From positions 33,741,351 through 33,805,350 of the forward strand of contig NC_077230.1 of NCBI RefSeq assembly GCF_027887165.1: a stretch of 64,000 bases of DNA, in the 5' to 3' direction. Below the pieces are notes generated by a model. It was not told where the DNA came from. It did no database searches and was given only the letters and a program-made list of their open reading frames with translations. Of the stretch, positions 11,908-24,900 are shown in pieces (the stretch's first letter is position 1; each line of letters opens with the position of its first letter). A program made the translations under genes and the position numbers. Origin of the DNA: Monodelphis domestica (lineage: Eukaryota > Chordata > Mammalia > Didelphimorphia > Didelphidae).

Positions 11908-12789
11908 GAATCATTTTCAATTGCAAACAATATTTAATACTAAATCTAGGAGGAGATAGGAAATCTTTACAGACTACTGTGTAGAAAGACAGACATAAGG
12001 TGACATAGTTATACCTTTCTTTGAAAGCTCAATGCTGGAAGCACTGGATTAGGGAAGGATATGGCAGATTTTGCAGCAAAAATGCAGGCTTCAGGGGAGA
12101 AAGACCTGCTAAGAAGTTTTGTGTGACAGAAGGGCAGGCCATGTTAGAGAGAAATGTTGGAAACGTCTCCACAGAGAAGCTTTGGCAACTGGCTGGATGG
12201 AGGAGGAATGATGGACTGAGCCTGTGAAGAAGACAATAGTTGGTGAGGCAGGGTGATGAAATAGTGAGAGAGAGAAGAGGAAGAGGGGAGATTTTCTGAT
12301 TAGAAAATAAGAATTTTAGCTTTGGAAATACTGAATATCAGATGTTTATAGGACAATGGTATAATTTAGAGAGGCATCACCTACCAAAAATTCCAGACTG
12401 GGATCTGGAAAGCTTACCACAATCTCAACACCCAAAGATTAAAGCCCAAATATTTGGAGAACAAAAAAAAAAACAACCCACCCCAATATACTTCTTTTTC
12501 ACTGTCCTCTGATCAGGACTGATCTTCCTTCACCACTCTGCCTACTGCTGCTGTCATAGAGCTAGAGAAAACATGCTTTTTGATGTCAGCAATAATTCAC
12601 ATTAGCTGTTGGGAGTGGAGCTATGTGGCAACGTGAGAGTGGTTTGGGATCCTGAGTTGATTACATTAAAAAATTCCTTTAAAAAATCTTTTTCTCAATA
12701 CTTTTCACATTTACATAAAAGGTTTTTATTCTTTTTAATTTTACATAGTTACAAGAGCCTTAGTTTAAAAGCCCTGGTTCACTTAAAAA

Positions 12790-12985
12790 ATAAAACAAAC
12801 AAAAAACCCTTACCTTCTCACTTAGAATCAATGCTGTGTATAGTTTCCACAGCAGAAGAGTGGTAAGGGCTAGTCAATGGGGTTTAAGCGACTTGCCCAG
12901 GGTCACCAAGCTAGGAAGTGTCTGCGGACACATTTGAACCCAGGACTTGGCTCTCAATTCACCGAGTCACCCAACTGCCTCCAAA
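12790..12985 (-). repeat. Marsupial tRNA-derived SINE, antisense
   Basis: Landmarks on the + strand: 'cccttaccttctcacttag', 'cagaagagtggtaagggct', 'gcgacttgcccagggtcac', 'tttgaacccaggacttggct' and 'ccgagtcacccaactgcc'. This is the reverse complement of the element at 27115-27316. Confidence 0.85.
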
Positions 12986-13640
12986 CTGGTTCATTCTTGA
13001 AAGAAAATTGAAAAAAGTTACTTTTCTTTTGATGAGTTACATGAATGATTCCAGTCATCCAAGTATCCCTGAAACTCATAAATTCTTTTAGATGGTTTCT
13101 GAGGAACTGAAGCTAACATGAGAAAAATGTTCCCTAGAAACTTACCCAGTCACCTGTGGGGAAACAATAACAGCAGATTCTAAAGAATGCCAGAAAAAGG
13201 AGTCCATGAATTTGTAAGAACACATATTTCTATATATATGATATGTCTGAGGAAGCAGAGACAGTTCTGTACTTGCTACCTCTGGGCTAAGCCATATTAT
13301 CCTCCTTGAGGGCTGGTTGTTTCTCTCAAGCTCGGTGCCCACCATAAATACTTGTTGGCTAACTGGATTGATAAATGGAATTGTTTACACACTCGTTGCT
13401 AGGGGAGCTTGTTTTGAAACTTAGGAAGTAAAATTATGTAAGTCTCAAGAAAGAGAAAGAAGTCTAAATATTAAATGTTTAAAGGTGGTAAAATGGAAAG
13501 ATTGGTAGGCCTAAGCTGAGGTATCTGTTAACTTTTACTGCTGCTTTTTGACTGCTGGCTGACCATTCTGAGTTTCAAGGCAACTGAAGAGTTGATTCAA
13601 AAGAAATGACTGGTGGTTCCCTTAAGAGGGCCAAACACTC

Positions 13641-13757
13641 AACAGCCAATAAGAGATCATAGAACATAGAACAACTGTCAGGTTACCAAGGAATCAGGAC
13701 GATTATAAATAAAGGGAGGAGACTGGGGAGGTCATTCCTGCAAAGGAAACCAAGGAG
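13641..13757 (+). promoter_or_regulatory. Candidate promoter and short non-coding first exon of gene B
   Basis: In proper order and spacing there is a CCAAT box (agCCAATaag, 13645-13649), an RFX/X-box-like site (gttaccaaggaatc, 13682-13695; compare GTTRCCNNGGNAAC) and a TATA-like tataaataa (13704-13712). A start would be expected near 13735. A donor-like gtagga begins at 13758 after caaggag, so a short 5' UTR exon could splice to the exon at 15797. X-boxes are common in ciliary and male germ-line promoters, which would be an inference for this gene. It is not a CpG island. Confidence 0.4.
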
Positions 13758-14279
13758 GTAGGATGTGTTAAGGGTTGGAAGGGTGGCAGTTTGATAAATT
13801 GTGGAATTATTTGTTTTAGAGTACTTGCTGGGGAATTCTTTTTGTTGTGGAATGGTTTGATATGGAATTGGTGATTTTTGATGTATACATTTTTAAAAAA
13901 TATTGATAAACAGAATCCTAAAGGGGATCTCAGAGATTTTGTCCATTTTCAAAGGAATTGAAGATTCTTGAGGAATCTATAAATATTATAAAATACTATG
14001 GCAGGTTCCAGGGGGAAAATATATCCTAACCAATATCTTCTAACGTGTTTTCTTTTTTATTTTAATTCTTTCTCTTTTTAACTTTTAAACATTACTTCAT
14101 GTTTTCTGTTTCATATGATTTTCACAATTTTGGTCAGTCCTCTAGTGAAAAAATATAAGAATATTGGGGAAAGAAGGAGTGGGATAAATCGTGGAAATTC
14201 ATCTTTATATAAATATTTAGAAACAGAAACCAATCTATATGTATGTACTACATTTAAATAAATATATATAAGTCTGAAT

Positions 14280-15410
14280 ATAAAGATTATATCCAATTAA
14301 TATCAATTATTAATTAATGATTATAATTAGTAATTGTCACTAATCAGTAATTGATTAATTAATGATCATCAATGTGTAATAATCAAAAATTAATCATTGG
14401 TTAATATAAATTATTTATTATAAATCACTAAATTATTGAATTATTTTATTTTTATTTATATACATTTAATTAATTTATTTATTTTTAATAAATTTTATTC
14501 TTATATATTTATATATTATTGATTAATGGTGATTGATATTAATTATTTTATAGTCATTATTATTAATTACATCAAACAATTATTGATTTATTTCATGAAT
14601 TAACATTAACCAATTATTATTTGATAATGTTTAATAATTAATATTAACAGATTATTGATGATCATCAATTTATCCTTAATAAATACTTGTTTAATATTAA
14701 ATAATAATGATTGTGGAAAATAATAATGAATAATGATCATCAATTAGTATATGTCCCTAATTAATAATTGATTAATATTAATTATTGATTATTAAATTAT
14801 TGTATTTTAGAGTATATTTAATTAATTAATTTATTTTAAATACATTTTCTTTTTATATATGTATATATAAATATATTTTATTCATTTTTGAATTTAATTT
14901 ATTTATTTATTAATTTATTTAATTTAACTTTTAAATCAATTTAAATAAAGTATTTATTAACTTATTAAAATAGTAAAGTATTAATCATTAAATATTGATT
15001 GATATTATTACTAATTAATGACAATTGCTAATTGATTATTATTAATTAAAATCTTTTAGTATTTATTATTAATTAATTAACAATAATTAATAATTGATTC
15101 TTAATAATAAATATCAATTATTAATTAATGGTTGAGAATTAATAGTCAATTAATAACAATTATTAATTAATAACAATTATTAATGATAATCAATCAATAA
15201 TTGATTATGTAATAATTAAATCATTATAATATAATGTGTTATGTTGTATAAATATAATAATATGACAGGATAGGATAGGATAGGATAGGATAGGATAGGA
15301 TATAATCATTATATTATAAATTCTGATTAATTGAAGATAATAATTTATTAATGATCATTAATAATTAGAATTCATTAATTAATATTAATATTTAATTAAC
15401 ATTAAAGGAT
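14280..15410. repeat. Extreme AT-rich, TTAATTAAT/ATTGATTAAT low-complexity block
   Basis: About 1.1 kb made almost wholly of short self-complementary A/T words (taattaat, attgattaat, aataattaat) with very few G or C bases. It ends around the (GGATA)n tract. No coding potential. It lies between the candidate promoter and the first traced exon of gene B. Confidence 0.9.
15268..15302. repeat. (GGATA)7 microsatellite
   Basis: Seven perfect GGATA units inside the AT-rich block, immediately followed by tataatcatt. Confidence 0.95.
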
Positions 15411-15796
15411 GGTTTTAGAGTATAAAGAAAAGAATGTTAGTCAATGTGCCTTGTACCACTTACCATAAACATTAATTAGGCTATAGCAAAATTGTATATA
15501 CCTTTAGAATTCCTCCCCTTCCATTAGGTATAATGCTGATTTTCCCCCCTCAAATTTAATCAACATACAGGAGTAAATTTGAACATATGAGATACATTGT
15601 GAATGGAAATATTATTCTTGTGTATCTTGGGGTCTAACACTAAGATAAAAAGAATTTTTAAGGGGCGTATCAATTAATGTCAAAAGACTGATCAAGAAAA
15701 CTAATTTTTCTAAATAAAATTAACACACCACTGTACTTTGAAATTATTTATATTTTGTTGCCCATGCACTTAAATTTTTTTTTAATTTTTTTCAAG

Positions 15797-15915
15797 TAAA
15801 GATCGAATATTTTCTTGTTCAAGAAGCTTGTTGATAGCTTTTAATCTTCTCTGTGAAAAAATGATGCAAAGAAGAGTCCAGAACCTCGATTTATTTTCTT
15901 GTCAAATAGACAAAG
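15797..15915 (+). CDS. Gene B exon 1: pre-PDZ segment with probable start codon
   Basis: The acceptor follows a long T tract (tttttttcaag); the donor is gtaagc, phase 1 out. The frame [15 protein letters not shown] matches neurabin KRVEKLELFPVELEK, the strand entering the PDZ domain. ATG codons stand at 15861 and 15866; aaaATGA is an acceptable context. Upstream of them the frame stays open for 21 codons ([10 protein letters not shown]...), and RIFS is vaguely like the end of a PP1 RVxF site but lacks its spacing. I prefer 15861 as start, with the first part of the exon as 5' UTR. Confidence 0.7.
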
Positions 15916-18900
15916 GTAAGCTTTAACTATAAAATTGCTTATTTCATACATGTATGCCATTTTTCATCAATTTTATTTTTATTAATTTGTTTTTCACATC
16001 AATAAACATCAAATCTAGAAAATATTAAAAATATTAGGAATAATTCCCAAATGAAGATTAAGGAGTGTAAGTTTAACTGATTAATATTTTTGATATTATA
16101 ACTTTTAAAATAATTTCAGAAAGGTGAGTTATAGTAATAAGGCACTATTTCCATTGATATTCTTGTCCTTGTTTAGTGAAAAATAATATGATAGAAGATG
16201 ATCTAACCATACCAGATATCAAAGTGTATTATTATAAAGTACTTATCTTCAAACTAATCTATTATTGATGAAGAAAGAGTAGTGGATCCGTGGAATAGAG
16301 TAGGTACACAATATGCACAGTAGAAATGACTTTAGTAATGTTGTGTTTCTTACATGCAAAAATCCATATTTTAGGGTCAAGAACTCACTGGGTCAAAAAC
16401 TGCTGAGAAAACCAGAAAGCATTTTGGCAGAAACTAGATGTAGACCAATGCCGCACATCATGTATCAAAATAAGGTCAAAGTGGCATTTGATTTATGCAT
16501 TCAGGGTAATGCCAGATTTAAATTAGGGGGAAAAGAATTATCAAATAAAGGACAGAGAACATTATAGGAGGTGCAATGGATCATTTTCATTACCTTTAAA
16601 AGTTTTCCACACAAAACCAGAGGGAAAGAAGAAAAATGGGAAAAAATTTAAAGATCTGATTAAGGCCTCATTTCTCAAAGATATAGAGCACTGGATCAAC
16701 TTTATAAAGAATACAGGTTGTTCCCCAATTCATAGATGCTAAAATTATATGAATAATCAGTTTTCAGATGAAGAAATAAAAACTGTCTCTAGCCACATAA
16801 AAAAGCACTAAATCACTATGAAGAATACAAATTTAAACAACTCTTACTTTTCATGCCTATCAAATTTTCTTAACGAGACAGGAAAGGAAAATGAAAAATG
16901 TTGGAGGTGATGGGGGAATATTTGAGACACTAAGGTACAGATGGTGGAATTTTGAACTGATTCATCTATTCTAGAGAACAATGTGGACATATGCTCCAGG
17001 AGCTATACAATTGTGCATATTCTTTGACTTGGCAATATCACGACTAAGACAGTATCCCAAAGAGATTAGAAATTTTTAAAAGATGAAAAATATGTCCCTT
17101 TATGTACAAAATAATTTATGGCAGGTCTTTTTTGTGTTGAAGAACTTAAAATTTCAGGGATAACATTCAATTGTGAAATGGCTGAAAAATTTGTGGTATG
17201 TGATTGTAACAATACTATTGTGCTACATGAAATGATGATTAAGATGATTTCAAAAAACCTGGAACACTTATATGAACTGATACATAATGAAGGGAGCAGA
17301 AGCAGAACAATGGGTGCATGAACAGCAATGCTATGCAATGATCAACTGTAAATGACTTTGCTATGCCCAGAAATACAAAGATTGAAAGACAGTTCTGAAA
17401 AACTGAAAAATGTTATCCACTTACAGTGGAAAAGGTGATGGAATCTAAATGCAGAGCAAAATATGTTTTTTTTTACTTTATTTTCCTTTTTTCCTGGTAT
17501 GTTTTATTTCTCAACATGATGAATGAGGAAGGAAATATGTTTTACATGACTGCATATGTATAATCTTTATCAAATTGCTTACCTTTTTAATGAGGTTGGA
17601 GACCAGGGTGAGTAGGAAAGAATTTGGAACTTAAAATAGATTTTATATGTCCTTAGAAAAAATTTTAATTATTAAAAATATTTTAATGTGCTTATATGCT
17701 GAAAGGTAGAAAGTTCAGCAAAATCATTGGTCTAGGGGAGACTGTAAACAGAGTCAGATATATATATTGTTAATTATTAAGGAAAAGATACCGGTAAAGT
17801 ATAAGTGGATGGCTTATAATTCCAGTGCAAAGCTAGAGTGACCAGGCCAACTGTACTGGGAGGAAATTTTGTTCTTACTGTTGCTTCAGATGTTTTAGGC
17901 TTTCATTATTATTACTATTATTATTTTTGTATTTATAGGGGACAACGAACTGGGGCTTTGTACTTGTATCTTCTTTGATCCAGCAGATGAGGATGGAAAG
18001 GAACCAGGGGTTTTTATAACTGAAATTATTGAAGGAGGTGCAGTTCACAAACTTGGATGGTGAGTTTGGTTTTGTAATTTTATAAGAATTGACTTTGTAG
18101 GGAGGATTTAACATCATTCTAAAAAGGGCTAATATTGTAAACATGGAAAGTGACTACACAAATAAAATCTCTGAAAAATATAGAAATATCAACTTTAAAA
18201 ATATTGTCATGACCAAGCTAGTAAGGAAATGGAATTGGCTTGGAAACAAAGATTCTATAATTCCACTCCAACTTGGTCTGTAAACTGTGACTTTATTCTT
18301 GATCATTGAGAAGGTCTTTAATAATTGCCATAATGAGCCCATTGTAAACATGTGCCCAGCTATTTCCAAATCAGGTCAAATTAACAAGTATTTATAAATC
18401 TATACCATTCCAGAACCTGTGCTCTCCATGAAGGGATATAAAGAAAGTGGGAAAATAGTTCTTGATTTGGAGAAATGAAAAACTGAATTGACTAGGCAAC
18501 AAACAAATTACTATTGTGTGCAGAAAAGATCTATACTAAATAAATGTGAGAAAATCTGGGTGTGGGGGATACTTTGGTTGTATTAGAAAAAATGGTATCC
18601 ATGAGACACTGGCAACTATCTTCAGAGATTATTGAAATTTGACTATACAATAAAATAATTCCTGAATTGAGAGAGGGCTTCCTAGATATAGGAATGTAGG
18701 AATATACATTTAAAATATTACTATAAACTGCCCAAAGTGAATCCTTGAGAAAGGAAAAAAATAAGAAATGCAAATAGGTTGCCAAATCATAACTTTAACC
18801 TTGTAAGAATTTACTATGCAACTGAGGTCAAATGGTACCCTCTATGTCCTTGCTCATGATGTAATTTTGGACTTTAAAATAGAATTCTTCCTGAGATGAC

Positions 18901-21900
18901 ACTCTGTTACATAGAACTGAAAGCAAAAAACGCCATCAGGCTTTCTGTTTCAAAGCCTGAGGCTCATTACTTCTTCATCCCCAACTCACTTAGCCCAGAT
19001 GGTTTTAGAATTTTTTCCTGCTTCCTAGATTGTAACAGAATTGATTTCTTTAGCTGCCCATCCTGAATATCCCAAATAAATGGTGGAAATTTTCTCCTCT
19101 TAACCTCCCAAAGTTGTTTTCTTTTCCTCAGTTTCTATGATGACATTTATCTGTTTATTATCACCCAAGGTCTCTACAATAAAAATATCAACTAGAAGTT
19201 TCCGTCTGAATTATCGTCTCCTTACTCAGTCTTCAGTCAGTGGGGCATTGTCTGATACCTCAGAAGAATCATTTGTTTTAGTTTCTGCAGATCCTATTGA
19301 CTTTCTGAAGAATATTAAAATTGAAACAATACTCTGATAATTGTTTGGAGGAGGGCATCTGTGTTTGTGGATGATTTCTCTTGGATCCTTCTCACTGTGT
19401 TTTCCAAGATCTGCCAAAGTCCCTTCCTTTTTCAATCTCATTTCATTATTGAGACTTAGCCAGCTGGAAAGGCTTGGAGTACAGACTCAGTTATGAACAC
19501 TAATCATCCTTGAAGCCCACTTAAAAAAAATCCAGGGAAGAATCCCCAGACAGGCTGCAGGGTAATGAAATTATTGAGACACACCAGCCCTCTAAGTCCT
19601 CTGATTAATTTGTAGAGAAGTGGTGACTGAAAAATTTGTAAGTGGCAACCATTATACTAATGGTATGATGAGTCATTGAAGTCTATCTCTTAAATTAGTA
19701 CCACATCTTCTAATCATACACATGCATTGGACTTTTAGGTCATAAAAATCTTCAATGTAATTTTAATTACTATGCAATTCTATTTTTCAGTATCCGTGTA
19801 TTTGACCAGATTATTAAAATAGGTGACATCAATCTAATTGGATTGGATGAAGCAGAAATCATCTCTACTTTTAAAAAAATGGACGATTCTCCTTTCCAGT
19901 AAGTAAATTTTCCCACATTTCTTTAAGATGCAGAGATTGCTAGATCATTGTTTTTGATTTGGAAATTTCTTTAGCAATGTGTTCAAACAGAAAAATTGGG
20001 GAGAAAGATAGCCTAATTAACATGTTTAAATAATTTCTCTTTTTGTCTTCTTTTGCTAGGAAATGACCCTCTTTTTTTTTTCTGTTCAGCAGTTCACAAG
20101 ACATTTTAGGACCCATTTGCACCTTCCTTTCTGAGTACTCTATCACATCTCAAGCAAACCCTTGATTTTCGTTTGCATTTATTTTTAGTTAATGAATTTT
20201 TATTTTCTTGGCAAATAATGCTCCTTGAACCTGAAGAGGTTTTTTTGTTTTGTTTTGTTTTGTTTTGTTTTGTTTTTGTAAGAATGAAAGCTTTTAGCTG
20301 AATTTCCCCATTCTGCTCTTTGCATGGCTATGTCTTAATCCAAAGTACATAAATTAAATGTGCATATTTTGTACCTAGGATTGAAATTGGCCGCGAACCA
20401 CCTGAAGTCAAGTCAGAACTTATCGAACTCCTCGAGTTGTCAGAGGAAAGGAAGAAATATTTTATGGATTCGCTCATAGTACAGGTATTATGTGAACCAA
20501 ATAAAAAAATGCAGAAACGCAAAATTCTTTCTTTTTTATCATAACAATATTAAAATAAAATTTTTGTTCTTTAAAACGTTTCCTTTCCTACTCTTCAGTA
20601 ACTTCATCTTAATTTATTACATACTTTTTTATTGTTGCTCTTTTATGCAATTTTATCAATGTCTCTGAGATTTACATTCTAATCTTCTCTGATGCACTCC
20701 AACATTCACCACTGAATTATCATTTGTAGTATAGAGAATGAATTAAGCAAAACTGAACAATAAATACAGCAACTGAATCTGATAGTTTTGCTCCTTTCTG
20801 AACAACGGAGATATATACATGTGTGTATGTGTATGTATATTTTTATATCTCTAGCTTTTGTCCCAGTCTAAGATTTTCCATTACAATTAGTCAGAGGATG
20901 GCAATCTTTTAATGCTGCTTTAATTTACCTTAGTTTTAAAGAGCCTTCTGTTTCTGCTTACTTTACATTATTTAATATGGGTTTTTTTAATGTCTTGTAG
21001 AATTCTTATTGTTAATTTCAAAAACTTAATAATATCTCATTATATAATATATCACAGCATTTGTTCAGGTTTTCCCAAATTAACGGACACTTTGTATTCA
21101 GACAAAGAATGTGTAAGTGTACACATATTCCCTTGATTTCCTGCCTTTGATGACTTTGGGGTTTCACTTCTATTCTAGTTGCATTGATTTTGTTCATGTT
21201 AAATCTTTCTCAGTAGTGCAAAATTCCTATTTTTTCTTTTATTATGATCACAAACCCCCTAGTTTTTCACCATCAATATGCCTCACAAATATTGGTCTAA
21301 GAGGTCTTATTCCTGTTGTTTTTCTAATTTTGAATGCTGTATGGGTATTGGTTGATATTAAGGTTGTATATGCAACTTGAATTCATTATGGTAAATTATA
21401 TAGCCCTTTCCTATTCAAACCTTCATTTGTATCACATGATTTCCAGTTTTTCTCAGGCCTTCCAGAATACAGAATCCTTCCTCTCTCATTTTTGTTTTTG
21501 GGTTTTTGAACCCCTGGATTGCCGAGTTAATTATCTTCTGGGACTTCCTCATGGTAGAATATTTTATGAACTCTTAATTATTGTCAAGTAATCCTGAGTA
21601 ATTTTATTAATTTTGAAGGTTCAGTTTGAGGACCTGTTAATTTTAGACCTCTTTTATTATTCTTGTTTTTAACATTTCCATTAAGATTCCTTTTCACAAC
21701 AATCTCTGACCAACAATCTTTTTTTTTATGTCTTTCTGTATCCTATCTCTAAGGCTTTCCCCAAAAGGCTGGTCTACCAATCTGTAAGCCCCTGGAGGTG
21801 AAGGAATGTTTTATCTTTATATCCCCAGGACAATACACGGGCTTGCACTTTTTAGATGCTTAAGAAATTATGATTGAATTAGTTGCTCATGTTGTTATGC

Positions 21901-24900
21901 TGATGCATAAGCAGGCTCTTGCTTTTTATTCTGTGCTATTTCGCTAGATGTTTTGGCAAACTCTTTAAAATGTTTTACTATAATTTTGAAATGACCATCC
22001 TTCCTCTAATAATGATAATGTCTTTGGAAGAAAGATCAAAGAATATATTTAATCTTTCAAAGTGTGTATATGGGTATATTGGTATATATTTCATTTTGCA
22101 AAAAGTATAAAAGTATTTACTACTGCCTCCTTAAAACCTCTTTCCTATCCAATTATGAAATCTTTAAACATTAGCACATTAGGAGAGTGGATTTTGTTTG
22201 TTTATTTTAAGCATGTTCTTGAGATTTCTTAGCTTTAGGCCTATATTGTAATTACACTTTCTAAACATTTTCTCCATTTAAAGGAAAAAATTAGAGATAT
22301 CACTATTGTGAGAGGACAAGCAAGTATTTGTAGAAGTCCAAGAGTACCATGGTACTGGATGGCCAGGTATATATATATATATATATATATATAGGTATAA
22401 AGATATATATGTAAGCTTTTATTGAGTATGTAAACTAGTGGTTTTTTTAGACAAAACTTAGTGAAAGGTTAATAATAAAATAACAATATGCTTTTGCCTC
22501 TAAATTCCATTTACTGGGAAGATTTCCAAATTGGAGACTCAATTTAAAAAATGTATATATTCAGTGGGTTTTTTGGATAATATTTTCCTGATGAGGAATG
22601 GCCTCATCATTTCTGGCTTATAAATATATAGAATGCAATAATATAATGCATTAAAATAAGTAAATATCAGGAATAGAAGAAATCTGGAAACATCTTGATA
22701 AACTTTGATGTATAGCAAATAGAACAGATAAAAACAAAAACAAAAAGAATGTTTTTTTTTAACTTTACCTTCTGTCCTATAATTGAAGCTAAGTGTTGTC
22801 AGTTCCAAAGCATAAGAGCAGTAAGAGCTAGGCATTGGGGTCAAAAGACCAGCCCAGGGTCACATAGCAAAGAAGAACCTGAGGCCAGATTTGAATGCAG
22901 GACCTCCCATCTCCAGAATCTCTCTATCCACTCAGCCAATTAGCTGTTCATGAAAATATATTTTTTGTGAATCAAGACAAAAAAAGGTCTAGAGAGAGCA
23001 TTGGATAAGCAAAAACTGTTAGGCAGAAGAATAGATTTAAAAATGTTATTTTAGAGTGTTTCACTGACTCCCTATTATGTAAATTCATGTTCAACATAAA
23101 TAGCACAAAAAGGCTAGAGTCTCCTAAGCATGATGATTGTTCCTTAGGTTACTAAAAGTGTGGAATCAAGCATGAAACTCCCTAGGTTTCTTCAAATGGA
23201 CAATATATTTTAGACTCTTCATACATCTAGTGATAATGTCCAGTTCTGATTGTATCTCTCCAGGACTTCTTAAATATTGACACTGTTTTAGTGAAAAATT
23301 CAGAGTTTTTTGCACTCATTGCTTTCTAGCATTATTGAACATATAGAAGGATGAATTTTTTCAAATATCTATGGTCACTCCAAGATAGATGCAAAGTTAA
23401 GACAGTGAAGTTTCCTAGAGTCACAACTTATTGTCATATTGTTGTTCAGTTGTATAATTCTTCCTAGGACACTCTTCAGAGTTTTCTTGGAAAAATACTA
23501 GAGTGGTTTGCTATTTCCTTCTCTAGCTCATTTAACAGGTGAGGAAACTGAGGCAAACGTGATTAAGTGACTTGCCTAGTGTTACAGTGTTAATAAGTGT
23601 TGGATTTGATGACTGAATTTTAACCTAAAAGATGAGACTTTCCTTACTCTAGGCTTGACACATCCAGTGTGCCACCTACCTATCCTTGCTGCCATTAATA
23701 TTCACATTTTTAGTTGGATTACCTAGAGAAAAGAGTAAAATATAACTCAGCTGTGTGCCTGTGATATCAAATAGGGATAGGAATTTCCCAAAGAAGTATA
23801 ACAGTGACAAAGGGTTGTAAAGTTTAAAATTAGTGGTTGGATGATGATTATATGAAATTATGTGATTGCCAGTACTTATTACAACTTGAGTCAGAATTTA
23901 TTTACAAATAGAGAGGAAACAATAAAGAAGAGAAATGTAAGGGGGATGGAGAAGTTATCTATCCTATCAATCTAAATGCTTTTCTCTGGGTCTGCTTAAT
24001 CCAGGAAGAGATTAATTAGCTCTAACCAGGAACCTTGCAGCCTCCTCCAAGATGGAAGTTAGTCTCTCTAAAATCTAGGAGAGGGATCAGCCTTTTACTC
24101 ACCCAAGGGAATAATCCTAGAGTCAGAGTCCAATTAGAAGCGTAGTTCCAAACCCATGATCCAAGCAAGTCTCCAGCAAAGCTCCCTTGAAGACTATCTA
24201 AGACTATCTCCAGAAGACAATCTCTTCAGACTATCTTCTCAAAGACAATCACTCTGCCCTAAAGAAGTTCGGGGTTTGCTTTTTATGGTGACTTCTTGTC
24301 CCCTCCCCTCTTCTCAGGGGTCAGTCACAGTTTCCAAATTGTCTAGCACTGCCCATGGGGCAGTATGGGTAGGATCAACTTTTCACCTTCTGAAGGTTAA
24401 ATTCTCATCAAAAAGATTCACAGATTCCTGGCTGACTGAGGTGTGAATTCTCTAAGTACCTTGCTAGATTCTCATCTAGTACTAAATATAGTGTTTCATC
24501 TTTTGTTGGTACAATTTAAAAGGAGACAAAGGAGAGTTAATCCTCTTTTTCTGTCTAGTGAAGGTACTAAATAGGGGTACTTAATAGTGTTAACTCAGGA
24601 TAGACAGTAAAGAATTCCCTTTTCACAGGATACTGGGGTCCAGAGGATTGGGATGATGCTGTGTCCTCTCCCTTTCCATTAAGGTCTTTCCTGTTTTCGA
24701 CCTAAGCATGTAATGACTACTTTAGTCTTGGGGAGACCAGACCACTTGAAGGAAAGATCAGGCATTTATCTCAGTCTTTGCTTCCTTTTGCCTCTACCAG
24801 GTAGCTCCAAGGAAAATTGAACAGAAAAATTTGGTCAAATAAGGAAGTGCAAAAGTACTTGATCTACTCTGTGAGACAGCTATGTATTTCCTCTTCATAA

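Larger units (their letters stand above)
10408..13620. other. Downstream flank of copy A
   Basis: No exon is supported here. The part to about 11300 aligns with the B downstream flank (about 42880-43500), so the older duplication extended beyond the stop codon. A (TG)n tract lies at 11876-11904 and an antisense SINE at 12790-12985. Bases 13300-13375 resemble an L2 or MIR tail ('gttggctaactggattgataaatgg'). Short open frames at 12021-12227 and 12609-12866 show no family resemblance. Confidence 0.6.

Noticed and set aside
17118-17321. Open frame resembling a small protein ([14 protein letters not shown]...)
   Set aside because: It is the degenerate C-terminal part of L1 ORF2 in the sense L1 at 16170-17510.
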